A model generated the notes under the pieces. That model saw only the letters and a list, made by a program, of their open reading frames with translations, was not told the origin of the DNA and ran no database searches. Positions 7,464 to 15,874 of a stretch of DNA of 64,000 nt are shown in pieces (within the stretch, counting starts at the first letter, position 1; each line of letters opens with the position of its first letter). The DNA comes from Amorphus sp040750475. Its GTDB lineage: Bacteria > Pseudomonadota > Alphaproteobacteria > Rhizobiales > Amorphaceae. The position numbers and the translations under genes are program-made. Location: NCBI RefSeq assembly GCF_040750475.1, contig NZ_JABJVY010000019.1, positions 1 through 64,000 on the forward strand, written 5' to 3'.

Positions 7464-8777
7464 CTACCCCTCCTCCGAGGGGCGGAGATCGAAGTGTTCG
7501 CCGGGGAAGAATTTCTCCAACCGAATGTCGGCGGTGCGCGCATGGCCCTCCATGCCCTCCAGGCGCGAGATCCGGGCCGTCGCCTCCGCAAGCGGGCGGG
7601 CGGCCGCCGGGGTGGCGCGCTGCCAGGTCACCGTCTTCAGGAACTTGTGGACCGAGAGGCCGCCGGTATAGCGGGCCGCGCCAGACGTCGGCAGCACGTG
7701 GTTCGGCCCGGACGTCTTGTCGCCGAAGGCCACCGTGGTCTCCTCGCCCAGGAACAGGGAGCCATAGGCCCGAAGCCGGGAAAGCCACCAGTCGAGATCG
7801 GCGGCCTGGACGTGCAGATGCTCCGGGGCGTAGGCGTCGGCGGTCTCCGCCATTTCCTCCCGGTCGCCGCACAGGATCACCTCGGCGTAGTCGTCCCAGG
7901 CAGCCTTGGCGTTCTGGCCGTTCGGATCCGGCAGCGCCGCAATCAGCTCCGGCACCAGGTGCAGCACCTCCTCGGCCAACGCCCGATCGGTGGTCGCCAG
8001 CCAGACCGGCGAGTTGTAGCCGTGCTCAGCCTGCCCCACGAGGTCGGCGGCGACCAAGCGCGGATCGGCGGTCCCGTCGGCGACGATGAGGGAATCCGTC
8101 GGGCCGGCGAACATGTCGATGCCGACCTCGCCGAACAGGATTCGCTTGGCCTCCGCGACATACTGGTTGCCAGGGCCGACCAGGATATCGGCCTTCGCCG
8201 GCACGAAATAGCCGAACGCCATCGCCGCGACGCCCTGCACGCCGCCGAGATTGAGGATGCGGTCGGCGCCGCAGAGATCCAGCGTGAACAGGAGTGCCGA
8301 CGGAATGCCGATGCCCGGCCTTGGCGGAGAGCACGCGAGGATGTTGCGCACGCCGGCGACCTTCGCCGTCGTTACCGTCATGATCGCCGACGCCACATGG
8401 CTGTAGCGCCCGCCGGGCACGTAGCAGCCCGCGGTCGTCACCGGAAGCTGGCGCTGGCCGGCCATCAGGCCCGGAATGACCTCGATCTCGCACTCTCCGA
8501 CGGTGGCGAGCTGGGCCTCGGCGAAGCGGCGGATGTTGTCATGGGCGAAGCGGATGTCGTCCTTGATGCGCTCCGGCAGCGCCTTGCGCGCCGCTTCGAT
8601 CGTCTCCGGCGAGACCACGACCTCGCCGTCCCAACGGTCGAACTCGGCGGAGAAGCGTCGGACCACGGGCTCGCCGCCGGCGCGGATCTCCTCCAGCATG
8701 GCGGCGACCGTTTCGCGCAGATCCTCCCGGCCGGTCTCGGCGGTGCGAGACGCCTTCTTGAGATATTCGACTGCCAT
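7464..8777 (-). CDS. hpsN: Sulfopropanediol 3-dehydrogenase-like member of the histidinol dehydrogenase family
   Basis: A 437-aa NAD-dependent four-electron alcohol dehydrogenase that oxidises an alcohol to an acid through a bound aldehyde. It has the histidinol-dehydrogenase catalytic pair E319-H320 (YAPEHL), metal-site residues Q249/H252 (GQAEHGYNSP), and the GCYVPGGRYSHVASA and GPTDSLIVADGT motifs typical of HpsN. It is the last gene after tauABC (19-bp gap), so a sulfonate substrate is likely. The known HpsN reaction is (R)-DHPS to (R)-sulfolactate. With cuyA and a racemase nearby, and no suyAB or slcCD in view, oxidation of an amino-alcohol sulfonate to cysteate is an attractive alternative. 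Confidence 0.85.
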   Translation of the reverse strand: MAVEYLKKASRTAETGREDLRETVAAMLEEIRAGGEPVVRRFSAEFDRWDGEVVVSPETIEAARKALPERIKDDIRFAHDNIRRFAEAQLATVGECEIEVIPGLMAGQRQLPVTTAGCYVPGGRYSHVASAIMTVTTAKVAGVRNILACSPPRPGIGIPSALLFTLDLCGADRILNLGGVQGVAAMAFGYFVPAKADILVGPGNQYVAEAKRILFGEVGIDMFAGPTDSLIVADGTADPRLVAADLVGQAEHGYNSPVWLATTDRALAEEVLHLVPELIAALPDPNGQNAKAAWDDYAEVILCGDREEMAETADAYAPEHLHVQAADLDWWLSRLRAYGSLFLGEETTVAFGDKTSGPNHVLPTSGAARYTGGLSVHKFLKTVTWQRATPAAARPLAEATARISRLEGMEGHARTADIRLEKFFPGEHFDLRPSEEG

Positions 8778-8796
8778 CAGAAGCCTCTCAAAACCG

Positions 8797-9678
8797 CTAC
8801 ATCCTGCCCTTCCAGGGAACGACGCGGCGTTCCACGAAGCGCATCAGGAGATCGAACATGTAGGCGATCGCCGCGATCAGGATGATGCCCATGATCACCG
8901 TCGCGGTCTGAAGGAACTGGGAGGCCGACAGCACCATGTAGCCGATGCCCTTGGTGGCGGCGACCATCTCGGCGGCGACCAGCGTGGTCCAGCCGAAGCC
9001 GATGCCGATCCGCATCGCCGTCAGGATCTCCGGCAGCGCGGACGGCAGGATCACATGGCGCATGACCTGCCAGCGCGAGGCGCCGAAAGAGTAAGCCGCA
9101 TGAATGCGCTCCACCGCCGCCGAGCGTACGCCCGCCTTGGCACCGAGCGCCACCGGCGCGAACACCGAAAGGAAGATCAAGAGCACCTTGGAGGTCTCGC
9201 CGATGCCGAACCAGATGATCATCAACGGCAGGTAGGCGAGCGGCGGGATCGGACGGTAGAATTCGATCGGCGGATCGAAGATGCCGCGGAAGATCGGGCT
9301 CATGCCCATGGAGAGCCCGAGCGGAACCCCGATCGCACACGCCAGCAGGAAGGCGCCGAACACGCGCGCCGCCGAAATCGCGATGTGTTCCCATAGCGGC
9401 GTGCCGGTGAAGCCGTTCTGCCAGACGGTGACGAACTTATCCACGATCGCCTGGGGCGACGGCACGAACAGCGGCTTCACCAGCCCGAGCGTGGTCACCA
9501 GCCACCACAGAAGCAGCAACAGGCCGATCGTCACCAGGCTCAGGATCAGCGTGTCGCCCTGGCCGGGCACGCCATAGGTCTCCCCCGGCTGGGTCGGCCG
9601 GCCGCGCTTCATCCGGTCGATGGCCGCCGGAATGAGCGGTTTGCGGGCCGGCTTGCTATCAGCTTCGATCTCGCTCAT
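8797..9678 (-). CDS. tauC: Taurine/sulfonate ABC transporter permease
   Basis: A 293-aa inner-membrane permease of the TauC/SsuC family. A cytoplasmic, proline-rich N-terminus of about 45 residues precedes roughly six membrane segments. The family EAA loop is visible as AAYSFGASRWQVMRHVILPSALPEI. The start codon overlaps the tauB stop (ATGA, 9675-9678), and hpsN follows after 19 bp. The longer N-terminus is also seen in E. coli-like TauC proteins. The substrate is inferred from neighbours: a sulfonate. Confidence 0.9.
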   Translation of the reverse strand: MSEIEADSKPARKPLIPAAIDRMKRGRPTQPGETYGVPGQGDTLILSLVTIGLLLLLWWLVTTLGLVKPLFVPSPQAIVDKFVTVWQNGFTGTPLWEHIAISAARVFGAFLLACAIGVPLGLSMGMSPIFRGIFDPPIEFYRPIPPLAYLPLMIIWFGIGETSKVLLIFLSVFAPVALGAKAGVRSAAVERIHAAYSFGASRWQVMRHVILPSALPEILTAMRIGIGFGWTTLVAAEMVAATKGIGYMVLSASQFLQTATVIMGIILIAAIAYMFDLLMRFVERRVVPWKGRM

Positions 9679-10460
9679 ACGGATTCCTCGTCGGCGAAGA
9701 TGATCGCCAGCACCTCTTCGCGCAGCTCGATGAAGTCGGACGACGCCTTAATGGCGCGCACCGCCTCTCCCTCGCAGTAGCGTCGGGAGAACGGCAGGTC
9801 GAAGCGGTGCGTAATGCGCCCCGGACGCGGTGACATCACGATCAACTGGGTGCCCATGAACAGCGCCTCTTCGACGCTGTGGGTGATGAAGAAGATCGAC
9901 TTGCCGGTGTCCTTCCAGATCTGAAGGATCAGTTCCTGCGCCTTTTCCCGGGTGAGCGCGTCGAGCGCGCCCAACGGCTCGTCCATCAGGAGCAGCTTGG
10001 GATCGCAGGTCAGCGCACGCGCAATGCCCACGCGCTGCTGCATGCCGCCCGACAGCGTGTAGACCGGCGCCTGTTCGAACCCCGACAGGCCCAGCCGCTC
10101 GATGAACCGCTTGGCGACCCGGTAGCGCTCTTGCTGCGGTGTGCCCTGCAGCTTGAGGCCGAAGGCCACGTTGTCGATCACGTTGAGCCACGGCAGGAGC
10201 GCGTGCTTCTGGAACACCACCGAGCGGTCCGCACTCGGACCGTCGACGATGTGCCCGTCGAGCGCGACGGTCCCGCTGGAAGGGGCCAGAAAGCCCGCGA
10301 TCAAATTGAGAAGCGTAGACTTGCCGCAGCCCGAAGCGCCGAGCGCGACCACGAATTCGCCTTCTGGAACGGTCAGTTCGACCTTGCTCAAAGCCTCTAC
10401 CGGCGGCCGCCCATGGGCTGCGGGGTAGACGACCGAAGCCTGATTGATTTCAAGCGCCAC
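9675..10460 (-). CDS. tauB: Taurine/sulfonate ABC transporter ATP-binding protein
   Basis: A 261-aa ATPase with Walker A GASGCGKST near residue 42, Q-loop VVFQKHALLPW, signature LSGGMQQRVGIARAL, Walker B LLLMDEP and H-loop ITHSVEEA. The 'VVFQKHALLPWLNV' segment is typical of TauB rather than SsuB. It is coupled to tauC by a 4-bp overlap. It is separated from tauA by a 187-bp gap that contains a palindromic repeat, which could uncouple expression of the binding protein from the membrane parts. Confidence 0.92.
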   Translation of the reverse strand: MALEINQASVVYPAAHGRPPVEALSKVELTVPEGEFVVALGASGCGKSTLLNLIAGFLAPSSGTVALDGHIVDGPSADRSVVFQKHALLPWLNVIDNVAFGLKLQGTPQQERYRVAKRFIERLGLSGFEQAPVYTLSGGMQQRVGIARALTCDPKLLLMDEPLGALDALTREKAQELILQIWKDTGKSIFFITHSVEEALFMGTQLIVMSPRPGRITHRFDLPFSRRYCEGEAVRAIKASSDFIELREEVLAIIFADEESV

Positions 10461-10526
10461 GAAAGTTCCCCATGCTCTTCGCGGCGGACGGATCCGCCAC
10501 GAAGCCGCATCGTTGTCGATGCCGAG

Positions 10527-10572
10527 AGCATGTCCCGTTCAAATTGACTCAATTCGAACGAAAGGACTTGCT
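10527..10572. repeat. Long imperfect palindrome between tauA and tauB
   Basis: The arms AGCATGTCCCGTTCAAATTG and CAATTCGAACGAAAGGACTTGCT pair imperfectly around a 3-nt centre. The rest of the gap (10573-10647) contains further repeat-like sequence ('gccagatggctcc', 'ccgaacggaaaaagctctgg'). It resembles intergenic repeats common in Hyphomicrobiales. In the transcript it could form a stabilising or attenuating hairpin after tauA. Confidence 0.6.
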
Positions 10573-10647
10573 CAAGCGACTGAAGCAGGAGCCATTTCTT
10601 GTCGCCAGATGGCTCCATCCGAACGGAAAAAGCTCTGGACCGAGAAC

Positions 10648-11649
10648 TTAGTTGGCGATCGCCGCTTTGGCGTACTCGTCGGTCACGAAGGTGGAGTAGT
10701 CGTCCGCGACCTGGTCGATACGTCCGGCCGCCTTCAGGAACTCCGCGGTCGACTTCAGCGCTTCGGCGGCACCCCCGCCCAGCCACTTCTCGCCGACCTG
10801 CTCCTTCAGCGGCAGGTAGGTGAAGCCTTCCATGATCTCCGGCACCTGAGACGGATCGGCACCGGTGCGTTCCGCGATCATCTTCACCGGCGTGCTGTCC
10901 GGAGTCCAGGACGCGGTGTTGTTCAGATAGTCGAGGTTCGCCTCGTTCATGGTCTTGGTGAAGGCGACCATGGCATCCTTGTTCTCTTCGGCGAATTCCT
11001 TGTTCACCACCCAGGCGTCGAAGGTCGGGTAGCCCCATTCGGCGGTCTGGTTGGCGCTGATCAGCCGCTTGCCGGTCTGCAGGATTTTGGCCTGGACCGG
11101 CTGCCAGATAAAGCCGCCATCAATGGCGCCCTGCTCCCAGGCTGCGGCGATCTGGTCCGGCGGCATGGAGATGATGTTGACCGCATTCTCATCGATTCCG
11201 GCGTGCTGCAAGGCGCCCATCAGCGAGAAGTGCGCGGTGGAGCCGACCGGAACGGCGATCCGCTTGCCCTTCAGGTCCTCGATCGTCTCGATGCCGGACC
11301 CGTCGCGCACGATCAGCGATTCCGCGTCGCCGATCACCATGGCGAACATGAACATCTCGATGGGCACGCCCTGGCTGGTGGCGATCGCCAGCGGCGAGGA
11401 GCCGAGATCGGACACCACCACGTCGCCGGAGGCCATTGCGGCGATCACATCGGTACCGGAGGCAAACTTGCGCCATTCGATGTCCCAGCCCGTCGCCTTT
11501 TCGAACTTCTGCTCCGCGGCGGCGTACTGATCCGGAGTCGGATTGCCGAAATGGCCAATGATCACCTTCTCCGCGGCGTTGGCGCTGCCGATCATGAGGC
11601 CCGATACGGCCACGCCGGCAACGAACACGGCTTTCAAATTGTAAGGCAT
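10648..11649 (-). CDS. tauA: Taurine/sulfonate ABC transporter periplasmic binding protein
   Basis: A 333-aa binding protein with an N-terminal signal peptide that probably ends near SANA-A (residues about 20-26). It follows E. coli TauA closely: WRKFASGTDVIAAMASGDV, LGSSPLAIATSQGVPIE, LKGKRIAVPVGSTAHFSL and VADDYSTFVTDEY. ATG 11649 is chosen because a GGAGAG ribosome site precedes it and it opens the signal peptide; an in-frame start 87 bp upstream would add a charged stretch. It is the first gene of the tauABC-hpsN unit, about 200 bp after the racemase gene. Confidence 0.92.
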   Translation of the reverse strand: MPYNLKAVFVAGVAVSGLMIGSANAAEKVIIGHFGNPTPDQYAAAEQKFEKATGWDIEWRKFASGTDVIAAMASGDVVVSDLGSSPLAIATSQGVPIEMFMFAMVIGDAESLIVRDGSGIETIEDLKGKRIAVPVGSTAHFSLMGALQHAGIDENAVNIISMPPDQIAAAWEQGAIDGGFIWQPVQAKILQTGKRLISANQTAEWGYPTFDAWVVNKEFAEENKDAMVAFTKTMNEANLDYLNNTASWTPDSTPVKMIAERTGADPSQVPEIMEGFTYLPLKEQVGEKWLGGGAAEALKSTAEFLKAAGRIDQVADDYSTFVTDEYAKAAIAN

Positions 11650-11865
11650 GCTGCTCTCCATCTTTCCACTCTGGGTTCGGACCTCCTGATGCGGAGGCTT
11701 CTTTTCGATTTCGGGCGGGACACGGAGAAATGGCACCGGACGTCTGTCCGAACCCCGCCCTCACGTCTTGTCGTCGACCGCGCTCTGATGCCGGGCCGAA
11801 AGCACCGACCTCATCGCAATCGAACCGCACAGCAAGGCCGGCACCAAGCGCAGCCCCGCGAAATC

Positions 11866-12582
11866 TCAGCCTTTCGGCTCCGCAGCATCAGCCCCGGAGA
11901 AGGCAACAATCGCATCTGCCAGAATGTCGACCGTATCGACGACCGGCAAGGGCGATGCGATCGCATCGGCGATTATGGAAAATTCCGAACAGGCGACGAG
12001 CAGGCTGTCGGCGCCCTTCTCTCCCAATTCGGTCGCCGCCTCGGAGAGAATCTCGCGCGCTTCCGGGCTGCGGCTCGATATCTTGACCGCGCGGATCGCC
12101 CGCAGCAGAGCCTCGCGATCATCCGGAAACAGCGACTCGATCCCACGCGCGGCAAAGGCGCGATCGAAGATGCCGGTGATTTTGACCGCCGGCGAAGCGA
12201 GCAGCCCCACCCGCCGGGCGCCATCGTTGGCCAGCCGGTCGGCGGAAAGCTCCACCATATTGAGGAACGGCATGGAAACGGCCGCCTCGATTTGCGGCGC
12301 ATAGTGGTGGGCGGTGTTGCAGGGCATGGCCAAAGCCTCCGCGCCCGCCGCCTCCAGACGGCGCGCCATCTCCGCAATCACCGGTCCCGGATCTTCGCCG
12401 GTCCCTTCCACGATCGCCTTCAGGCGCGAGGGCACCTGCGGATTGTTGTCGACGATCATCGGCACATGGTCCTCATCGTCGCGCACGGCGGTGCGGTCGA
12501 TAACGCGCTGCATGAGCTGCACGGTGGCCTCCGGCCCCATACCGCCGAGAATGCCGATGCGCCGCCGTGCCGGCCCCGCCAT
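11866..12582 (-). CDS. Aspartate/glutamate racemase-family protein (candidate cysteate racemase)
   Basis: A 238-aa cofactor-independent racemase-fold protein. The N-terminal IGILGGMGPEAT motif, C88 (MPCNTAHHY) and C198 (VACSEFS) are the two catalytic cysteines of the family. Its ATG overlaps the DegT aminotransferase stop (TGATG, 12580-12584), so it is coupled to that gene and to cuyA upstream. Cysteate is the sulfonate analogue of aspartate, so a role converting D- to L-cysteate for CuyA would make sense; this is inference. ATG 12582 is preferred over a longer frame that would overlap the aminotransferase by 67 bp. Confidence 0.8.
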   Translation of the reverse strand: MAGPARRRIGILGGMGPEATVQLMQRVIDRTAVRDDEDHVPMIVDNNPQVPSRLKAIVEGTGEDPGPVIAEMARRLEAAGAEALAMPCNTAHHYAPQIEAAVSMPFLNMVELSADRLANDGARRVGLLASPAVKITGIFDRAFAARGIESLFPDDREALLRAIRAVKISSRSPEAREILSEAATELGEKGADSLLVACSEFSIIADAIASPLPVVDTVDILADAIVAFSGADAAEPKG

Positions 12583-13790
12583 CAAGCGGCCCTCCCGATC
12601 GGCAAATTCGCCGCGCTGGCCGCAATGATCTCGGCAACCTGGCGGCAATCCTCCACGGAGAAGGTGAGCGGGATGCGCATGTCGAACAGACCGGCGAGGA
12701 TCGCATCGGTCTTCGGAAGAGACTGCGGCTCCATATAGGCCCAGCTCTTATGGGTGCTGGTGAAGGCGGACGGCTCTTCCGCGCCGAACCATTTGAGCTC
12801 GACGCCGGAGGCCGACACCTGCCGCATAAAGCGGCGTGCGTCATTGGGCTGAATGTCCGGGATCAGGAATTGGATGGAGCTGCCGACATAATGTTCCTCG
12901 GGCGGCCGCACCGGCAGCTTCAGACCCGGCACTTGGCGCAACCGCATCTCTACCGCCTGATAGCGCGCGTTCCAGCGCGCGATATTGGTGTCCAGATCGG
13001 CGAGCTGGGGCAACAGGATCGCCGCCCTCAGATTGTCCATACGGCCGGAGTTGTTCGGTGTCTCCAGCCGGATGCTGGCGAACACGTCCGCCGACGGGGC
13101 GGCGCCGTGGCGCTCGTAGAGCATGTAGGACCCCGACAGGATGATCGCGCGAGCGGCAAGCTCCGGATCGTCGGTGGTGAGGAGCCCACCCTCGCCGGAA
13201 TTCATGTGCTTGTAGGTCTGGGTGCTGAAGCAGGCGACCTTGCCGAAGGCGCCGCTTTTCCGGCCGTTCCAGGTCGCGCCCATGGTGTGGGCGCAATCCT
13301 CGATCATGGTGAGCCCGCGCTCGGCCACCAGCGCGGCAAGCTGTTCCATGTCGGCCAGATGGCCGCGCATATGGGAGGCGAGGAAAAAGCGCGCGCCGGT
13401 CGCATCGGCCTTTGCCGCCAGGTCGTCCAGGTCGACGACCAGATCCTCTGTGATCTCCACCAGCACCGGGCGGCCACCGGCGGCGGCGATCGCACCCGGC
13501 ACCGGCGCAAGCGTGAAGGCGTTGGTGAGCACCGGTTCGCCCGGCTCAAGCCCCGCCGCCCTGAGCGCAAGCTGCAAGGCATAGCCGCCGGAAGCGCAGG
13601 CGAGACAATAGCGGCTTCCCTGATAGTCCGCGAACGCCCGCTCCAGCTCAGAGGCCACGGACATCTCGCCCGGCTCGGCGTTGTAGCGATGCAGCCGGCC
13701 GGAGCGCATCACCTCGACGGCGGCAGCGATCGCCTCCTCCGAGATCGGCTCCTGCTGGGTGAAGCTGCGAGTGAACTTGGGAAGCGCCAT
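12582..13790 (-). CDS. DegT/DnrJ/EryC1/StrS-family PLP aminotransferase
   Basis: A 402-aa fold-type I aminotransferase. The PLP lysine is K194 in STQTYKHMNSGEGG, the family's 'K-x-x-x-x-G-E-G-G' site. An acidic pair in MIEDCAHTMGA contacts the cofactor, and LACASGGYALQLAL is the phosphate-binding turn. Most relatives aminate keto-sugars. Here the gene is fixed between cuyA (4-bp gap) and the racemase (1-bp overlap). It may therefore interconvert a keto-sulfonate and an amino-sulfonate. No sugar-nucleotide genes are nearby. Confidence 0.82.
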   Translation of the reverse strand: MALPKFTRSFTQQEPISEEAIAAAVEVMRSGRLHRYNAEPGEMSVASELERAFADYQGSRYCLACASGGYALQLALRAAGLEPGEPVLTNAFTLAPVPGAIAAAGGRPVLVEITEDLVVDLDDLAAKADATGARFFLASHMRGHLADMEQLAALVAERGLTMIEDCAHTMGATWNGRKSGAFGKVACFSTQTYKHMNSGEGGLLTTDDPELAARAIILSGSYMLYERHGAAPSADVFASIRLETPNNSGRMDNLRAAILLPQLADLDTNIARWNARYQAVEMRLRQVPGLKLPVRPPEEHYVGSSIQFLIPDIQPNDARRFMRQVSASGVELKWFGAEEPSAFTSTHKSWAYMEPQSLPKTDAILAGLFDMRIPLTFSVEDCRQVAEIIAASAANLPIGRAA

Positions 13791-13794
13791 GGCC

Positions 13795-14802
13795 CTATGC
13801 CGAATGAGCCTCGAAGGCGGCGGTGTAGCCGAACAGCGCGGCCGATCCGCCGGTGTGGAGGAATACGACCCGCTGGCCCTTCTTGAAGGTCCCCTTGCGG
13901 ATCAGATCGATCAAGCCCGCCGCGCCCTTGCCGGAATAGACCGGGTCGAGGAGGATCGCTTCCAGCTCGGCGAACATCCGGATCGCCTCGATGGTGCTGT
14001 CGGCGGGAATGCCGTAGCCCTCGCCAACATAGTCGGTGTTGGCGACCACGTCCTCGCGCTTCACCACGCCGGGGCAGCCAAGCTTTTCGGCCGTCCTTTC
14101 GGCGAGCGCGAAGACGTTCTCCTCCTGCTTGGGCTTCGGAGCGCGCACCCCGATGCCCAGAAGCGGCACGTTGGCGTTCATCGCCTTGAGACCGGTCACG
14201 AGGCCGGCCTGAGTACCGGCGCTGCCGGTGGCATGCACCAGGCAATCGATCACGAGGCCGGCGTCGTTGGCCTGGCCAAGCAGTTCGAAGGCGCAGTTGA
14301 CGTAGCCGAGGGCGCCGGTCGCGTTCGAGCCACCGCCGGGAATGGTGTAGACGCGCTTGCCGTCGGCGCGGAATTTGTCGGCGACCGCCTCCATCTCCGC
14401 ATTCATGTCGAGGCCGGAACCCCGCTTCTCGGTGGTGGCGCCGTGCAGGCCGTCCAAAAAGACGTTGCCGTTATGATTGTACTGCGGATCCTTGGAGCCG
14501 GTGCGATCCTCAAGCAGCAGATGGCAAGCCATGCCGAGACGCGCGGCGGCGGCGGCGGTCTGGCGCGCATGGTTCGACTGGGTCGCGCCCTGGGTCATCA
14601 CCATCTCGGCGCCCTGCTGCACCGCCTCGGCCATCAGGAACTCGAGCTTGCGGGTCTTGTTGCCGCCGGTCGATAGCCCCGTGCAGTCGTCGCGCTTGAT
14701 CCAGATTTCCGGTCCATCAAGCTCGCTTGAGAGACGGTCCAGCCGCTCCAACGGCGTCGGCAGATGGGCGAGACGAATGCGCGGAAAGCGAGAGAGATGC
14801 AT
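13795..14802 (-). CDS. cuyA: L-cysteate sulfo-lyase (CuyA)
   Basis: A 335-aa PLP enzyme of the D-cysteine desulfhydrase/ACC-deaminase group that cleaves L-cysteate to pyruvate, ammonium and sulfite in the cytoplasm. The sequence tracks marine CuyA proteins throughout: RLAHLPTPLERLDRL, IKRDDCTGLSTGGNKTRKLE with PLP lysine K49, GATQSNHARQTAA, DYVGEGYGIPADST and FLHTGGSAALFGY. It is the first gene of the cuyA-aminotransferase-racemase unit and is divergent from a LysR gene. Distinguishing it from D-cysteine desulfhydrase rests on this overall match and on the sulfonate neighbours. Confidence 0.9.
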   Translation of the reverse strand: MHLSRFPRIRLAHLPTPLERLDRLSSELDGPEIWIKRDDCTGLSTGGNKTRKLEFLMAEAVQQGAEMVMTQGATQSNHARQTAAAAARLGMACHLLLEDRTGSKDPQYNHNGNVFLDGLHGATTEKRGSGLDMNAEMEAVADKFRADGKRVYTIPGGGSNATGALGYVNCAFELLGQANDAGLVIDCLVHATGSAGTQAGLVTGLKAMNANVPLLGIGVRAPKPKQEENVFALAERTAEKLGCPGVVKREDVVANTDYVGEGYGIPADSTIEAIRMFAELEAILLDPVYSGKGAAGLIDLIRKGTFKKGQRVVFLHTGGSAALFGYTAAFEAHSA

Positions 14803-14906
14803 GGAGGTCCGTCTTCGATGAATGATCGATCGTGCGCCTTCAAAATGCGCATGACTGGATCATAACCACCCAAGAGCCATGGCCAATTGCAAATTTCGCC
14901 GCTGAT

Positions 14907-14923
14907 TATGCATAGTGCGCATA
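14907..14923. promoter_or_regulatory. Candidate LysR-type operator between cuyA and its regulator
   Basis: The inverted repeat TATGC-N7-GCATA lies about 20 bp before the LysR start codon, in the 139-bp divergent gap. A related half-site, AATGCGCAT, occurs near 14846-14854 on the cuyA side. The position fits an autoregulatory site shared by both promoters. Binding is not shown. Confidence 0.5.
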
Positions 14924-14941
14924 TTAGCAAGAGGAGCGACG

Positions 14942-15874
14942 ATGCGACTGGAGTGGCTGGACGACATTTTGGCGGTGCTGGAAACCGGGTCGCTCGCCGC
15001 GGCGGCGGAACGACGGTTCGTCACCCAGCCCGCCTTTTCCCGCCGCATCATGGCGATCGAAGCCCATCTGGGGGTCGAGCTTCTGGACCGCAGCCGCCGG
15101 CCCGCCCGCATGAAGCCCGCCGTGCGGGATCAGCGCGAGCGCATCCAGGAGCTCGCGACCGGGCTACGGACGCTCCAGGACGATCTCCGCCGCCAGGACC
15201 GGCAGGTGCAGAACCGGGTGGTGATCTCCTGCCAGCATGCCATCACCACCTCGATTGCGCCCTCTCTGGTGGAGCGCCTGTCGGCCGACAAGGCGCTCAG
15301 CATCCGGCTCAGGTCCGCCAACCGGGAAGAATGCTACGCCCAACTTATGACGAAGCAGGCCGATATGGCGCTGCTCTATGAATCGGAAACGGAACCGCTG
15401 CCGCCGGCCGACGACTATCTGGAGCGCATCGAGGTCGGCTCGGAGCCGCTGTTGCCGGTGTTCGCAACCAACCGGGTCGAAAAGCTGAACCAGGACTATG
15501 CGCTGGGCGAGATCCCGATCATCGCCTATCCGCCCGAAGTGTTTCTGGGAAAGGTGATGAACCAGGAGGTTCTGGCCGGTTTCGCCCAACTCTCCTTCAT
15601 CCGCAAACGGGCGGAGACCGCGCTGACGCTGGCCGTAAAGCAGCTCGCAAGCGCAGGCGTCGGCGTCGCCTGGCTACCGGACAGCCTGGTCGCGAGCGAT
15701 GTCGAGGCGGGCCGCCTGAGCGACCTCTCCGACCTGCTCCCCATGGGCCGTCTGACCATCGTCGCCATGCGGCTACGCGTGGATGCGGGCGCCGGGCTCG
15801 GCCGGGTCTGGGACGAAGTGACCGCCATGGCGGCAGACTTCAGCGAGCCGTACGGCACGAACCCTTTGTTTTGA
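14942..15874 (+). CDS. LysR-family regulator of the cysteate/sulfonate locus
   Basis: A 310-aa LTTR. The N-terminal helix-turn-helix (DDILAVLETGSLAAAAERRF, then TQPAFSRRI) is classic. An effector-binding domain follows from about residue 90. ATG 14942 is chosen because GAGGAGC precedes it and the family start MRLEWLDD aligns. It is divergent from cuyA, which suggests that cysteate or a related sulfonate is the inducer. The last residues (NPLF) and stop codon lie inside a dispersed repeat at about 15862-15920, so the repeat has supplied the C-terminus. Confidence 0.88.
   Translation: MRLEWLDDILAVLETGSLAAAAERRFVTQPAFSRRIMAIEAHLGVELLDRSRRPARMKPAVRDQRERIQELATGLRTLQDDLRRQDRQVQNRVVISCQHAITTSIAPSLVERLSADKALSIRLRSANREECYAQLMTKQADMALLYESETEPLPPADDYLERIEVGSEPLLPVFATNRVEKLNQDYALGEIPIIAYPPEVFLGKVMNQEVLAGFAQLSFIRKRAETALTLAVKQLASAGVGVAWLPDSLVASDVEAGRLSDLSDLLPMGRLTIVAMRLRVDAGAGLGRVWDEVTAMAADFSEPYGTNPLF

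Noticed and set aside
10444..12738. A 764-residue plus-strand frame across tauA and the racemase gene
   Set aside because: It runs antisense through two good genes and an intergenic repeat; no domain.
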